A stretch of DNA of 64,000 bases from Leptolyngbya iicbica LK (GTDB lineage: Bacteria > Cyanobacteriota > Cyanobacteriia > Phormidesmidales > Phormidesmidaceae). Under the pieces are notes generated by a model. It had not been told where the DNA came from and did not search any database. It saw nothing but the letters and a program-made list of their open reading frames with translations. The position numbers were made by a program, and so were the translations under genes. Numbering within the stretch: position 1 is the first letter of the stretch; each line of letters opens with the position of its first letter. The stretch is from assembly GCF_004212215.1 (NCBI RefSeq), contig NZ_QVFV01000003.1, forward strand, positions 310,001 to 374,000, given 5' to 3'. Shown here one piece after another: positions 17,328 to 25,787 of this stretch.

Positions 17328-19433
17328 CTATACTGGGGCCGCGTATTCGCCTGTGAGTTTGTTCAGTTGGTTGACTAGCAGACTGAGGAACAGTCCGACA
17401 TCGGTGACCACCCCAATGGATTCTAGCGAGCCGCGATCGCTCAACTTCGTCACCACCGCTGGATTAATGTCCACACACACCATCTTCACGCCCGCCGGAG
17501 TCATGTTGCCCACCCCAATCGAGTGCAGCATGGTCGAGAGCATCAGCACCAGATCCGCTCCCTCAATCAGCCGCGCATAATCTGCCTGGGCTTGCAGCAA
17601 ATCCATCTGCGTATCCGGTAGCGGCCCATCATCACGGATGGAGCCAGCTAGTGAAAATGGCACGTTGTGCTTCACGCACTCGTACATCACCCCGCTTTGC
17701 AATACGCCCTGCTCGACGGCCTGAGCAATGCTGCCACAGCGGCGAATGGTATTGATCGCCTTGAGGTGGTGACGGTGACCACCATGCACCGACACGCCAC
17801 GCTGCATGTCCATGCCCAAAGAGGTGCCCATCAGCGCCTGCTCAATATCGTGAACAGCGATCGCATTGCCCCCCAGCAGGCCGTGAATATAGCCGCCACG
17901 AATCAGCGTTTGCAGATGCTCACTGCCCCCCGTGTGGATCACGACTGGCCCTGCAGTAACCACGGCTTTGCCACCCTGATCGCGAATGCGGCGCAGGTCC
18001 CAGGCAATTTGCTCCACGACCAGTTCCACGCGGCGCTCGCTAGAGACCCCCGCCCCCATAAAGCTGAATTCTTCGCTGGAGCGTGGTTTGAGACTCGTGT
18101 CCTTGCGCCGGGTCCGAATGCCCTCGCTGCCCACGACGACGGACTCGCCCACCTGTAAATCGCGCAGGAGTTTGCAACAAGCCACCGGGCCATCAGCGGT
18201 TTGGGTGACCGCGATCGCGGCATCCATCCGCTGAGCCTGCACCGGAATCCAGCGCCCATCTACCGAAATCTCCGTCGGATAAATTGCCGTCACATAAAAG
18301 TCGTCGGGCGCGACCCCAGCTTGCACAATGGCTTCTAAATGGGCGTCTGCCGTGTCTTCTGACTGCACCACCGCGCCCAAATCGACCAGTTGCCCGAGAA
18401 TGTCTTCAATCACGGCGGCATCGGGAGCCGACACTTTGACTTCGGCGGTGGAAACGTCCTGACGCTGTTCGCCCAAGGTGAAATTCAACACTTGGAAGCT
18501 GCCGCCTCCGGCCACAATCGTATCGAGCGCCCGGTTGACCAGACCCGAATCCAGCAGGTGGCCCTCAAAATGCACAATGCGGTTTTGAATCGCCGTGGCC
18601 CGAGGCGAAGCCTGGCGCGGTTCCGTGACGCGCAGGGTCAAACATTTGGCTGCCCCGCCCGCCTTCAAAAATTCCGTTAACGGTGTTTCCACCACCTGGA
18701 AGCCCCGCGCAACAAGCGTCTTTTTGAGTTGATCACTAGCCTGATTGAGCACGATGGTGTGATCAATATTCACCGCATTACAGGCAAAATTCACGGCATC
18801 GACTTCATCCACCACGATGCGCTTATCTGCGGGCACCCGGCGCTCAATCAAGTGATTAGAGTAGGTGTCAAAAGCAGGAGGATAGTAGAGCAGATAGCCG
18901 TCCGTCAGGGGACAAAAACAGGTGTCGAGGTGATAAAAGCGCCGATCAATCAGCCGTAGCGACAGCACTTCCACATCTAGCCACTGGGCCAAATAAGGAT
19001 GCGCATCCAGCTCTGTGCGGAAGCCGTAGCCCGCCCACAGCAACTCGCCTGCGCGATCGAGCAGCGCATCGCCAGCGCCCTCAAAAGGCAGGCTTTTGGG
19101 CAACGTTTTGACCGTAAAACCCTGATCCGCAAACCATTGCTCAAAATAAGGCTCTTCGCCCTGGCGTTCGGGATGAAAAAAGCGACTGAGGACGACGGTG
19201 TCGCCTAACACTAAGCCAGCATTGGCCGTAAACACCATGTCAGGCCAGCCGGGATGCGGTTCCACCAGTTCTACCGTCGCGTGCTCCTTCAAGATTTCAT
19301 AGAGCTGGTGCCACTGCTCTTCCGCGCGATCGCGCGACGAGCGATGAATATTCCCCTCCATCCACGGGTTGATGACGTAATCGACCTCGTAGTGGTGAGG
19401 TGCACACATCAAAATTTGCACTGGCTGTGTCAT
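17328..19433 (-). CDS. argZ: Arginine dihydrolase, ArgZ/AgrE type (bifunctional)
   Basis: A 701-residue cyanobacterial arginine catabolic enzyme. The N-terminal half is an amidinotransferase-fold domain that converts arginine to ornithine, ammonia and CO2: N71 (FTANAG), the EGAGD motif at 118-122, H168 (YHLD) and the nucleophile C264 (AAKCLTLR). Counting from MTQPVQ places this Cys at 264, the number I recall for the characterised Anabaena and Synechocystis enzymes, which supports the start at 19433 over the upstream in-frame codons. The C-terminal part (from about residue 290) is the LOR/ornithine-cyclodeaminase-like region, with a nucleotide-binding HTGGSEHLQTLIRGGYIHG stretch, thought to make proline from ornithine. 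Single gene, convergent with ctaB. Central to nitrogen release from arginine/cyanophycin. Confidence 0.93.
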   Translation of the reverse strand: MTQPVQILMCAPHHYEVDYVINPWMEGNIHRSSRDRAEEQWHQLYEILKEHATVELVEPHPGWPDMVFTANAGLVLGDTVVLSRFFHPERQGEEPYFEQWFADQGFTVKTLPKSLPFEGAGDALLDRAGELLWAGYGFRTELDAHPYLAQWLDVEVLSLRLIDRRFYHLDTCFCPLTDGYLLYYPPAFDTYSNHLIERRVPADKRIVVDEVDAVNFACNAVNIDHTIVLNQASDQLKKTLVARGFQVVETPLTEFLKAGGAAKCLTLRVTEPRQASPRATAIQNRIVHFEGHLLDSGLVNRALDTIVAGGGSFQVLNFTLGEQRQDVSTAEVKVSAPDAAVIEDILGQLVDLGAVVQSEDTADAHLEAIVQAGVAPDDFYVTAIYPTEISVDGRWIPVQAQRMDAAIAVTQTADGPVACCKLLRDLQVGESVVVGSEGIRTRRKDTSLKPRSSEEFSFMGAGVSSERRVELVVEQIAWDLRRIRDQGGKAVVTAGPVVIHTGGSEHLQTLIRGGYIHGLLGGNAIAVHDIEQALMGTSLGMDMQRGVSVHGGHRHHLKAINTIRRCGSIAQAVEQGVLQSGVMYECVKHNVPFSLAGSIRDDGPLPDTQMDLLQAQADYARLIEGADLVLMLSTMLHSIGVGNMTPAGVKMVCVDINPAVVTKLSDRGSLESIGVVTDVGLFLSLLVNQLNKLTGEYAAPV

Positions 19434-19791
19434 AGTCCGCTTCCCTGCTGAAACAATATGTTTACGCGACGCTAAATCACCGACTGAGGTCGTCTTTTCT
19501 CCGACTCTCAATTATCACCGACCACTGATTCCCCAAGTCACAATATTGCTCTTCACAGTCACCACGTTTCATGATTTCCTGACAAAGCCAAGAGTGCCAA
19601 CATTTGAGGATTTGGTCGACAGCGTCGCCCGTTCTCGGTATAACTCGACGTCACGATTCTCTTCTTGGCAGAAATCTGTCTTGGCAGGAATCTGGGGGGT
19701 TTGCTGCGATCGGTCGGTTCAATGTTTTGACACAAACCGGCACTCTCGCCTGCCAGCAGCTCTGCACAGGAATTCCTCGTGGCCGCCCAGA
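19434..19791. other. Intergenic region, no gene seen
   Basis: 358 bases between argZ and the DUF2283 gene (both minus strand). It must hold the argZ promoter. Plus-strand ORFs here have no recognisable features. Confidence 0.45.
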
Positions 19792-20025
19792 CTATTCTTT
19801 GCTCAGAGGCTGAGGCTTATTTAAATTCGCTTCCCCAACGTTGAATGAGATGGCGTACGGACTATCGGTTTTGATGGAAGCTCTCCTGATTTCTAAGCCC
19901 ACCACCTGACCATCTTCGTCGTAATCCAAAATCAAACCAGGCGAAATTTGGGTCGTTTCCTCAATCACCGCTTTCACAAAAGCGATTTGCAAAATGTCTT
20001 TGTCCGGGTCATAAATGACTTTCAT
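19792..20025 (-). CDS. DUF2283 domain protein
   Basis: A 77-residue protein with the complete DUF2283 pattern: VIYDPDKDILQIAF at the start, a central GLILDYDEDGQVVGLEI strand pair, and a Ser/Pro tail. Members of this family are often found beside DUF4258 genes and are suspected antitoxin-like partners; no DUF4258 gene is recognisable in the flanking sequence. Function unknown. Confidence 0.82.
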   Translation of the reverse strand: MKVIYDPDKDILQIAFVKAVIEETTQISPGLILDYDEDGQVVGLEIRRASIKTDSPYAISFNVGEANLNKPQPLSKE

Positions 20026-20386
20026 GTGGAAAAGGAAACGTCTTCAATAAAACCAGAATAAGTCGGCAAAAACCTTGCTAAACAAAGAATTTTGGGCACC
20101 CTCTTATTCCCTTACAGCCTTGAATTATAACGTTTCTCAACAGACTCGCCGATAACGACTCAGGAAATCTCAACTTAGCACGCGGTGATTTCAGACGCGC
20201 GTCGTTTGAACCCCAGGGCCGCGATCAAAGTTTGGCGCAACGCCTTTGCGAGCGATCGCGGTTCCCTGATGCCGCCCTCGGTTGAGCTAGGGTTGGCGAA
20301 TCAACTCAGGTATCGCCAAACTCAACTCTGTAGATTAGGTCAGCCGAACTTTGACAACAGGCTGACGGGAGACTCTCGGTCTAAGG
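20026..20386. other. Intergenic region, no gene seen
   Basis: 361 bases between two minus-strand genes. A plus-strand ORF (20185-20400) overlaps the next gene and is not protein-like. No DUF4258-type toxin partner for the DUF2283 gene was recognised. Confidence 0.45.
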
Positions 20387-21529
20387 CTAGTTGCCGCTAG
20401 GGTTACTGCTCGATGAGCCACTGGGGTTAGAAAATGTGTTGATGTAGCCGCCCCCGGTGTAAACTCCAGGCGCCCGCGGAGCTGTAAAAGGGGGCGGCGG
20501 CGGGGCCACCGTCGGGGTAGCGGTACTCCCCCCCACGGGCGTATAGGGCGTGAAGCCATTACTGACATCAACATTCGGAGAGTTGAGGTTAGGCACACCA
20601 GTGCCCGAGGCGGTGCCCGGGAACCCTGAGGTCGGAGTAGCCAACGTACTCCCTGGTATCGTCGATGTGCTGGTGCCAGGTAGGGGCGGTATCAGGTTCA
20701 GGGAAGCCGGGGCAGTGTAGCCGGTAGTGCCCGGTGGGGGAGACATTTGGGGTTGTGTCGGTAAGACCGGAAAATCGACTCCGGGGATGGTGGTGATTTG
20801 CGAGTTGAATTCGCCCGGCGGTAGGTTGAACTGACCGTTCTCTCGAGTCGCATTTTCGCCTTCACCAGTTGTTGTAGCGGTTTGCTGAGCGCTGCTGGAG
20901 AGCGATCGCAGCTCATTCGCGAGTTGCGAATCGGATTGTGTCGATACCGCTCCAGCTAGTCCAGCCTGATTCTGCAATGCTTCTGCTAAAGGGTTGATCG
21001 GTCGTCGTTCTGTAGCCGAGGACCGACCAAAGGAATTAAAACTAATCCCGCTAAACTGACTGCCGGTATTACTAGCAGTAGACTCAGTGGACCGTGAGTT
21101 GCGGCCAAACTGATATTGCTGTAAATAGTCAGAAAAAGGACTGGTGGCGATCGATGAGCCCGAATTGTTGCCTTGGGATAGCGCCAAGACTTCATTCAAG
21201 AATGAGGACTGATTCGTGATGTCGCCTTCCGGCAGTGCCTGAATGCGCGGATTATTGCCTGGTTCTACACCGAGCTCATTCATCAAGACGGTCAGGCTAT
21301 CCAACCCCGCTGCAGCGGCTTGTTCTTCTGGGGTGAGTCCCGATAAATCAGCTTCTTCGCTAGGACCCACTGCATCATCTTCAAAGGCCCCAAACCATTC
21401 GGGATGGCGCAAATAATCCCACACAAATACTCCTAGCAGCAGCACCCCTACCGTTGAAGCGAGCGGCAGAGGTCGAGTAAAAAAGCGAAGACGCTTGATC
21501 ACGACATCTAACCAGGTGGCATCTTCCAT
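20387..21529 (-). CDS. Single-span Pro/Ser/Thr-rich hypothetical protein
   Basis: A 380-residue protein with one membrane span near residues 23-40 (LASTVGVLLLGVFVWDYL) preceded by Arg/Lys (KRLRFF), so the long C-terminal part probably faces the periplasm. An acidic segment EEADLSGLTPEEQAAA follows, then a low-complexity Ser/Asn/Gln region, and finally a Pro/Gly/Thr-rich tail with a run of six prolines (VAPPPPPPF-like). No known domain. Possibly a cell-envelope spacer protein. The composition makes homology hard to detect. Confidence 0.68.
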   Translation of the reverse strand: MEDATWLDVVIKRLRFFTRPLPLASTVGVLLLGVFVWDYLRHPEWFGAFEDDAVGPSEEADLSGLTPEEQAAAAGLDSLTVLMNELGVEPGNNPRIQALPEGDITNQSSFLNEVLALSQGNNSGSSIATSPFSDYLQQYQFGRNSRSTESTASNTGSQFSGISFNSFGRSSATERRPINPLAEALQNQAGLAGAVSTQSDSQLANELRSLSSSAQQTATTTGEGENATRENGQFNLPPGEFNSQITTIPGVDFPVLPTQPQMSPPPGTTGYTAPASLNLIPPLPGTSTSTIPGSTLATPTSGFPGTASGTGVPNLNSPNVDVSNGFTPYTPVGGSTATPTVAPPPPPFTAPRAPGVYTGGGYINTFSNPSGSSSSNPSGN

Positions 21530-22042
21530 GTGTTTTAAGGCCTTAACCCAATCTCTAACTCAATACTAACGGTCAGTTCTGCTTTGTGGTGGGGACGTCG
21601 CATGTCTTGTCCGTTACTTTGCAAATGCTGAAGATGCCGTTCGACAATGGCGGCACACGGCGATCACGATGGCTCTAGCAGCCATCATTTAAGCCAGTGA
21701 GCTCCCCCCGTAGATTAGGCGTGAGTCAGACGGTTAGCTGGATTGCCAGCGGCAACAAGAGCATTGCCATATCTGGCCATCGGGGGCTACAAAGTCCGGT
21801 CAAGATTAAGAACCGGCTAGTCAAATTTAACCTGAGGATGATCTGGTCTTAAGCCATGCCTCAGACGATAGGCCCAAAGGTCATAGGGTAAAGACGCCGT
21901 CTGACAGTTAAACCAAAGGTTCGGTAAGGCTGAATGCACCAATAGCCATTGCTTTTCGGTGACACAGTTGGTCGGTGGTTTCTTGTTGTGGCTCCGTCTC
22001 GCATTGTCATGAAGCGATTGAGGCGCTGAGATACAGATTCAG
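21530..22042. other. Divergent intergenic region
   Basis: 513 bases between the Pro-rich protein gene and the response regulator gene, transcribed away from each other. No ORF of interest, no recognisable RNA, no strong inverted repeat. Confidence 0.45.
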
Positions 22043-22825
22043 ATGACAGATGTTATCAGCGGCATCCTAGTGCAAAACTTAGAAAATCACTTAAAGGCGG
22101 GGATTGCCTTACAGCCCAACCACATCTTATTGGTCGATGATGAAGCTCTGATTCGCGAGACGGTGGGGCTCGCGCTGAAGGCAGAGGGGTACCGCGTTGA
22201 TGTGGCGGCTGATGGTACGTTGGCGCTGGAACTGTTGAACAGTCTGCCGTCACAACGCTCGGATGGGATGCCGCCGTTTGATCTGGCGGTTTTGGATTTG
22301 ATGCTGCCAGGGGTCAGTGGGCTTGATCTTTGTCGTTTGATTCGTCATCGCAACTGGGATATACCCATTTTGATTTTGAGTGCCAAGGCGAGCGAGACCG
22401 ATCGCGTGGTGGGGCTAGAGGTCGGCGCTGACGATTATTTGGCGAAGCCGTTTGGGATGCGGGAATTGGTGGCGCGATGTCGGGCGTTGCTCAGGCGTTA
22501 TCGGCGGGCAAAAGCGCCCCCTAAACCGATGACCTTGAGTCATGGCGAGATTGTGCTGTATTTGAACGAGTTTCGAGTAACGGTGGCAGGGTGTGAGGTG
22601 GCGTTGTCACCGAAAGAACTGCGGATTTTAGAACTGTTTATGCGTCACCCTAATCGAGTCTGGAGTCGAGAGGAGCTGATTGATCAGGTTTGGGGGGCGG
22701 ATTTTATGGGCGATCGCAAAACCGTAGACGTCCACATTCGCTGGCTGCGCGAAAAGGTGGAAGCTGACCCCAGTAAACCCCAATACATCGTGACGTTGCG
22801 CGGATTTGGTTATCGGTTTGGCTAA
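22043..22825 (+). CDS. OmpR/PhoB-family response regulator
   Basis: A 260-residue DNA-binding response regulator. The receiver domain (about 27-145) has the acidic pair D32-D33, phosphoacceptor D85 (LDLMLPG), the conserved Ser (LILSAKAS) and Lys (YLAKPFG). The winged-helix domain (about 165-258) ends with the family GYRFG and has the recognition helix in KTVDVHIRWLREKV. A 26-residue N-terminal extension precedes the receiver. No histidine kinase is in the window, so it is an orphan by position. Target genes and cognate kinase cannot be named. Convergent with ribBA. Confidence 0.92.
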   Translation: MTDVISGILVQNLENHLKAGIALQPNHILLVDDEALIRETVGLALKAEGYRVDVAADGTLALELLNSLPSQRSDGMPPFDLAVLDLMLPGVSGLDLCRLIRHRNWDIPILILSAKASETDRVVGLEVGADDYLAKPFGMRELVARCRALLRRYRRAKAPPKPMTLSHGEIVLYLNEFRVTVAGCEVALSPKELRILELFMRHPNRVWSREELIDQVWGADFMGDRKTVDVHIRWLREKVEADPSKPQYIVTLRGFGYRFG

Positions 22826-22906
22826 GTTGCACTGTGGTCAGTTGCACTGCTCAGATCGGCATCGTGGCGTCGTATGCAAGGTTAGCGATCGCCCCGCCTC
22901 GGGCGG

Positions 22907-24664
22907 CTAATCGTTAATGCTATGTCGGGTAAAGATGTAAATGCGTTGAGTCTGCAAGCGCCCTTGCAACTCGGAGGGATAGAGCATATCGGGACTCGGC
23001 TGCAGCGAGAAGATCTGACGGCTGAGCCCCACTTGCAGATGGTTAAAGGGGTCAGCCCCGTCTGACACAATCATTTCGAGCTGTTCGAGATCGGGAGATT
23101 GCACCAGTTCGTCCAAAATTTGGGTGACCGATCGCCAGGTTTCTGCCCCAGCCTGGTTATACCAACCGGGGGAGACGGCTTGCGGCGCTTCGAGCCCCAG
23201 ATTAACGATGAGCTTGCCTTGGCCAAAGAGCGCGACTGCGACGGATCGCACCTCTTCCTGCGCTAAGAACCCCGCTTGGTGAGCTAGTTCCCGCACTTTT
23301 TCCAACTGCTCATATTTGGCCGCGATCGCCGAAAAGTCGGCTTTGGTCTGAATCGCGATCGTCACCAAATACGTTTGGATCAGCAGATGCCCGAGCTTTT
23401 GGGCTTTAGTTTCCAGGTAGTGAGAGTTGTATGGGGTGGCTTCAATGATCAGGGGCACGCGATCGACCATGTCGAGTCCATACCCTTTCAATCCAGCAAT
23501 CTTGCGTGGATTGTTGGTGATCAGGCAAAACTGGCGCACGCCAATATCGTTCAAAATTTGTGCCCCGATGCCGTAGTTGCGTTGATCGACTGGCAGACCC
23601 AATTTTTCATTCGCTTCGACGGTATCCAGCCCCATGTCTTGCAGTGAATATGCTTTGAGCTTGTTGACCAGGCCAATGCCGCGGCCTTCTTGACGCAGAT
23701 AAACGACCACCCCCCGTCCGGCCGCGTCAATCATCTTGAGAGCGGCCTGCAGCTGCATGCGACAGTCGCAACGGAGTGACCCAAAAGAGTCGCCCGTCAG
23801 GCATTCCGAATGGACTCGCACCATGACTGGCTCGTCGGCAAAAGTCGCCGGATCGCCCTTAACCAGCGCAACGTGCTCTGAGTTATCCATCAGGTTGCGA
23901 TAGGCGTAAATATCGAAGTGACCGAACTGGGTCGGCAGGGCAGCGATCGCCTCGCGCTTGATAAACCGCTCATGCTCCAGCCGATAACTGATCAAATCCG
24001 CAATGCTGATCAGTTTCAGGCCGTGGGTCTGTGCATAGTCAATGAGCTCGGGCAGCCGCGCCATCGACCCATCCGGATTCTGAATTTCACAAATCACGCC
24101 AGCGGGATACAGCCCTGCCAACCGAGACAGATCAACCCCGGCCTCGGTATGCCCCGCCCGCTTGAGCACCCCGCCTGCCTTGGCCCGCAACGGAAAGATA
24201 TGCCCCGGGCGACGCAAATCTTGCGGCTGCGCACTGGGATTCAGGGCCACCTGAATGGTGCGGGCTCGATCTTCGGCTGAGATGCCTGTGGTAACCCCCC
24301 ACTTCAGGGCTGCATCAATGCTGACAGTAAAGGCAGTTTGCTCGTTTTCATCTTCAAACGAGCTCTGGGTCACCATCAGGGGCAGCTCTAGTTCGTCGAG
24401 TCGCTCACCCGTCATCGCCAGGCAAATTAAGCCGCGCGCTTCAACCGCCATGAAGTTGATCATGTCTGGGGTCGCAAACTGGGCTGCGCAGACCACATCC
24501 CCTTCATTTTCACGGTTTTCATCGTCTACAACGACGATCGCTCTGCCAGCGGCTAAATCTTGTAGGGCACCGTCAATGCTGTCAAAGGTAAACGCTAACT
24601 GTCTTGAGTCACCGGGCTCTGCTGGTGAGATGCCTGCCGGGTTCACGTCCTCAAGGTTCGCCAA
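22907..24664 (-). CDS. ribBA: RibBA: DHBP synthase / GTP cyclohydrolase II
   Basis: A 585-residue bifunctional riboflavin enzyme. The N-terminal RibB domain makes 3,4-dihydroxy-2-butanone 4-phosphate from ribulose 5-phosphate (DDENRENEGDV at 47-57 and HTEAGVDL). The RibA domain, from about residue 240, opens the GTP imidazole ring; its zinc ligands are in CLTGDSFGSLRCDC, and the catalytic and GTP-binding segments QEGRGIGL and ITNNPRKIAGL are intact. About 165 extra residues follow the RibA domain, an extension seen in cyanobacterial RibBA and absent from Bacillus; it has no motif I know. No FMN riboswitch was found upstream. Monocistronic. Confidence 0.94.
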   Translation of the reverse strand: MANLEDVNPAGISPAEPGDSRQLAFTFDSIDGALQDLAAGRAIVVVDDENRENEGDVVCAAQFATPDMINFMAVEARGLICLAMTGERLDELELPLMVTQSSFEDENEQTAFTVSIDAALKWGVTTGISAEDRARTIQVALNPSAQPQDLRRPGHIFPLRAKAGGVLKRAGHTEAGVDLSRLAGLYPAGVICEIQNPDGSMARLPELIDYAQTHGLKLISIADLISYRLEHERFIKREAIAALPTQFGHFDIYAYRNLMDNSEHVALVKGDPATFADEPVMVRVHSECLTGDSFGSLRCDCRMQLQAALKMIDAAGRGVVVYLRQEGRGIGLVNKLKAYSLQDMGLDTVEANEKLGLPVDQRNYGIGAQILNDIGVRQFCLITNNPRKIAGLKGYGLDMVDRVPLIIEATPYNSHYLETKAQKLGHLLIQTYLVTIAIQTKADFSAIAAKYEQLEKVRELAHQAGFLAQEEVRSVAVALFGQGKLIVNLGLEAPQAVSPGWYNQAGAETWRSVTQILDELVQSPDLEQLEMIVSDGADPFNHLQVGLSRQIFSLQPSPDMLYPSELQGRLQTQRIYIFTRHSIND

Positions 24665-24757
24665 GATTTCCTATTTCACTCATTCGTCCTCACTATCGAT
24701 TCTAGTGTGCTGACCTGATCCCTGACGGCAGATTGTTCCCGTCATCCAGATTTCTGT

Positions 24758-24802
24758 CAGCAATTAACACCACAAAATAGGGGGTTGTAGTATTAATTGC
24801 TG
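24758..24802. repeat. Inverted repeat with ten-base perfect arms
   Basis: CAGCAATTAA at 24758-24767 is matched by TTAATTGCTG at 24793-24802, and the inner sequence (ACCACAA against TTGTAGT) extends the pairing imperfectly. Confidence 0.75.
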
Positions 24803-24854
24803 GAGTGTCATACCGCATCCACATTCAACCACCCTGAAAACCGACAGGTATCTC

Positions 24855-24882
24855 GTCGGGACGAACGGTTGTTCGCCCCGAC
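24855..24882. repeat. Palindromic GTCGGG-type repeat
   Basis: GTCGGGACGAAC pairs with GTTCGCCCCGAC over a four-base loop with one mismatch. The sequence resembles GGGGCGAAC-type palindromes that are dispersed in cyanobacterial genomes. Confidence 0.7.
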
Positions 24883-24969
24883 AAATCGAGGAGATGTCAA
24901 CCAGATTTCGTTTAGAGAAAGATTCCTGGCTCAGGTTGAGGAATGAGAATCAGTGGGGATAGCCGTCGT

Positions 24970-25014
24970 ATCTGTTTAGCAGGGCTTGAGATCCCCCGCT
25001 GTCGCTAAACAGAT
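24970..25014. repeat. Eleven-base perfect inverted repeat
   Basis: ATCTGTTTAGC at 24970-24980 is complementary to GCTAAACAGAT at 25004-25014, with partly complementary inner bases (CAGGG with CCCGCTG). Confidence 0.7.
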
Positions 25015-25033
25015 ACTCCGTCTCGGCTACCCC

Positions 25034-25056
25034 AGGGCAGACATCTCGTCTGCCCT
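25034..25056. repeat. REP-like palindrome
   Basis: AGGGCAGAC and GTCTGCCCT form a perfect nine-base stem around ATCTC. It resembles the inner hairpin of the MITE-like element found twice elsewhere in the window. Confidence 0.7.
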
Positions 25057-25094
25057 AACCACTGGGATGTTGGTGGATTCTCTTGGTCTTAGGG

Positions 25095-25691
25095 CTATAC
25101 ACTTTGCCAGGCGACGTAAGGCAGGTTAGCCGCCGTCTGCTGAATGTCAGCGCTCTGGGCGACCAATTGCCCCGTGGCATCCCACGTGCCGCCTGTGAAC
25201 ATTTGGCGTGGGCCACTTGCGAGTTCGACCGGAGCCGTGAAGTCGCCCATCGTGACGGTCATGGCGTCGAGATCAAGCGTGAGCGGCGTTTGGGGTTGGG
25301 TGGCGATCCGGGTTTGCAGTTGATTCGCGACGTCGGAACTGACCGTGACACAGGGCACGCCCATCGCCACGCAGTTGCCAAAAAAGATTTCAGCAAAGCT
25401 TTCGCCAATCAGGGCTTTGATGCCCCAGCGGGCGATCGCTTGGGGGGCATGTTCGCGAGAGGAACCACAGCCAAAGTTGCGATTCACCACGAGAATTTCG
25501 GCGGTTTGATACTGCGGCTGGTCGAAGGCATGTTGACCGTTGAGTTGAGTGCGATCGTCCGCAAAGACTTGTTCGCCTAGGCCGTCAAAGGTGACGCACT
25601 TGAGAAAGCGGGCGGGAATGATGCGATCGGTATCAATGTCATCGCCCTTGAGGGGCAGCCCTGGCCCCGACACGGTCTTGATCTGAGACAT
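25095..25691 (-). CDS. leuD: 3-isopropylmalate dehydratase small subunit
   Basis: A 198-residue LeuD, the swivel-domain subunit that with LeuC isomerises 2-isopropylmalate to 3-isopropylmalate in leucine synthesis. The family signatures are [15 protein letters not shown] near the start and [14 protein letters not shown] in the middle, whose Ser-Arg bind the substrate carboxylate. Length is normal. The leuC gene is not adjacent, as is common in cyanobacteria. The phosphorylase gene on the same strand starts 96 bases upstream in coordinate terms of its stop, so co-transcription is possible but unproven. Confidence 0.94.
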   Translation of the reverse strand: MSQIKTVSGPGLPLKGDDIDTDRIIPARFLKCVTFDGLGEQVFADDRTQLNGQHAFDQPQYQTAEILVVNRNFGCGSSREHAPQAIARWGIKALIGESFAEIFFGNCVAMGVPCVTVSSDVANQLQTRIATQPQTPLTLDLDAMTVTMGDFTAPVELASGPRQMFTGGTWDATGQLVAQSADIQQTAANLPYVAWQSV

Positions 25692-25787
25692 ACGCTATTG
25701 CAATTTCTGTGGTGGATTTTCATCATACCGCCTGACGTTGAGCAGCCATCAGCTCAGGCTAGTGGCTGCCCCGCTGCCGTTGGCGTG

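Larger units (their letters stand above)
24665..25094. other. Intergenic region rich in palindromes
   Basis: 430 bases between ribBA and leuD (both minus strand), with at least four separate stem-loops listed as repeat features. No gene. The ribBA promoter should be here. Confidence 0.6.

Noticed and set aside
19512-20386. DUF4258 toxin partner for the DUF2283 gene
   Set aside because: No frame on either side shows the DUF4258 pattern, so a toxin-antitoxin pair is not claimed.
24665-25094. Possible FMN riboswitch upstream of ribBA
   Set aside because: The conserved RFN segments (AGGGTGAAATTCC-like and CGGCGGT-like) are absent on the coding strand.
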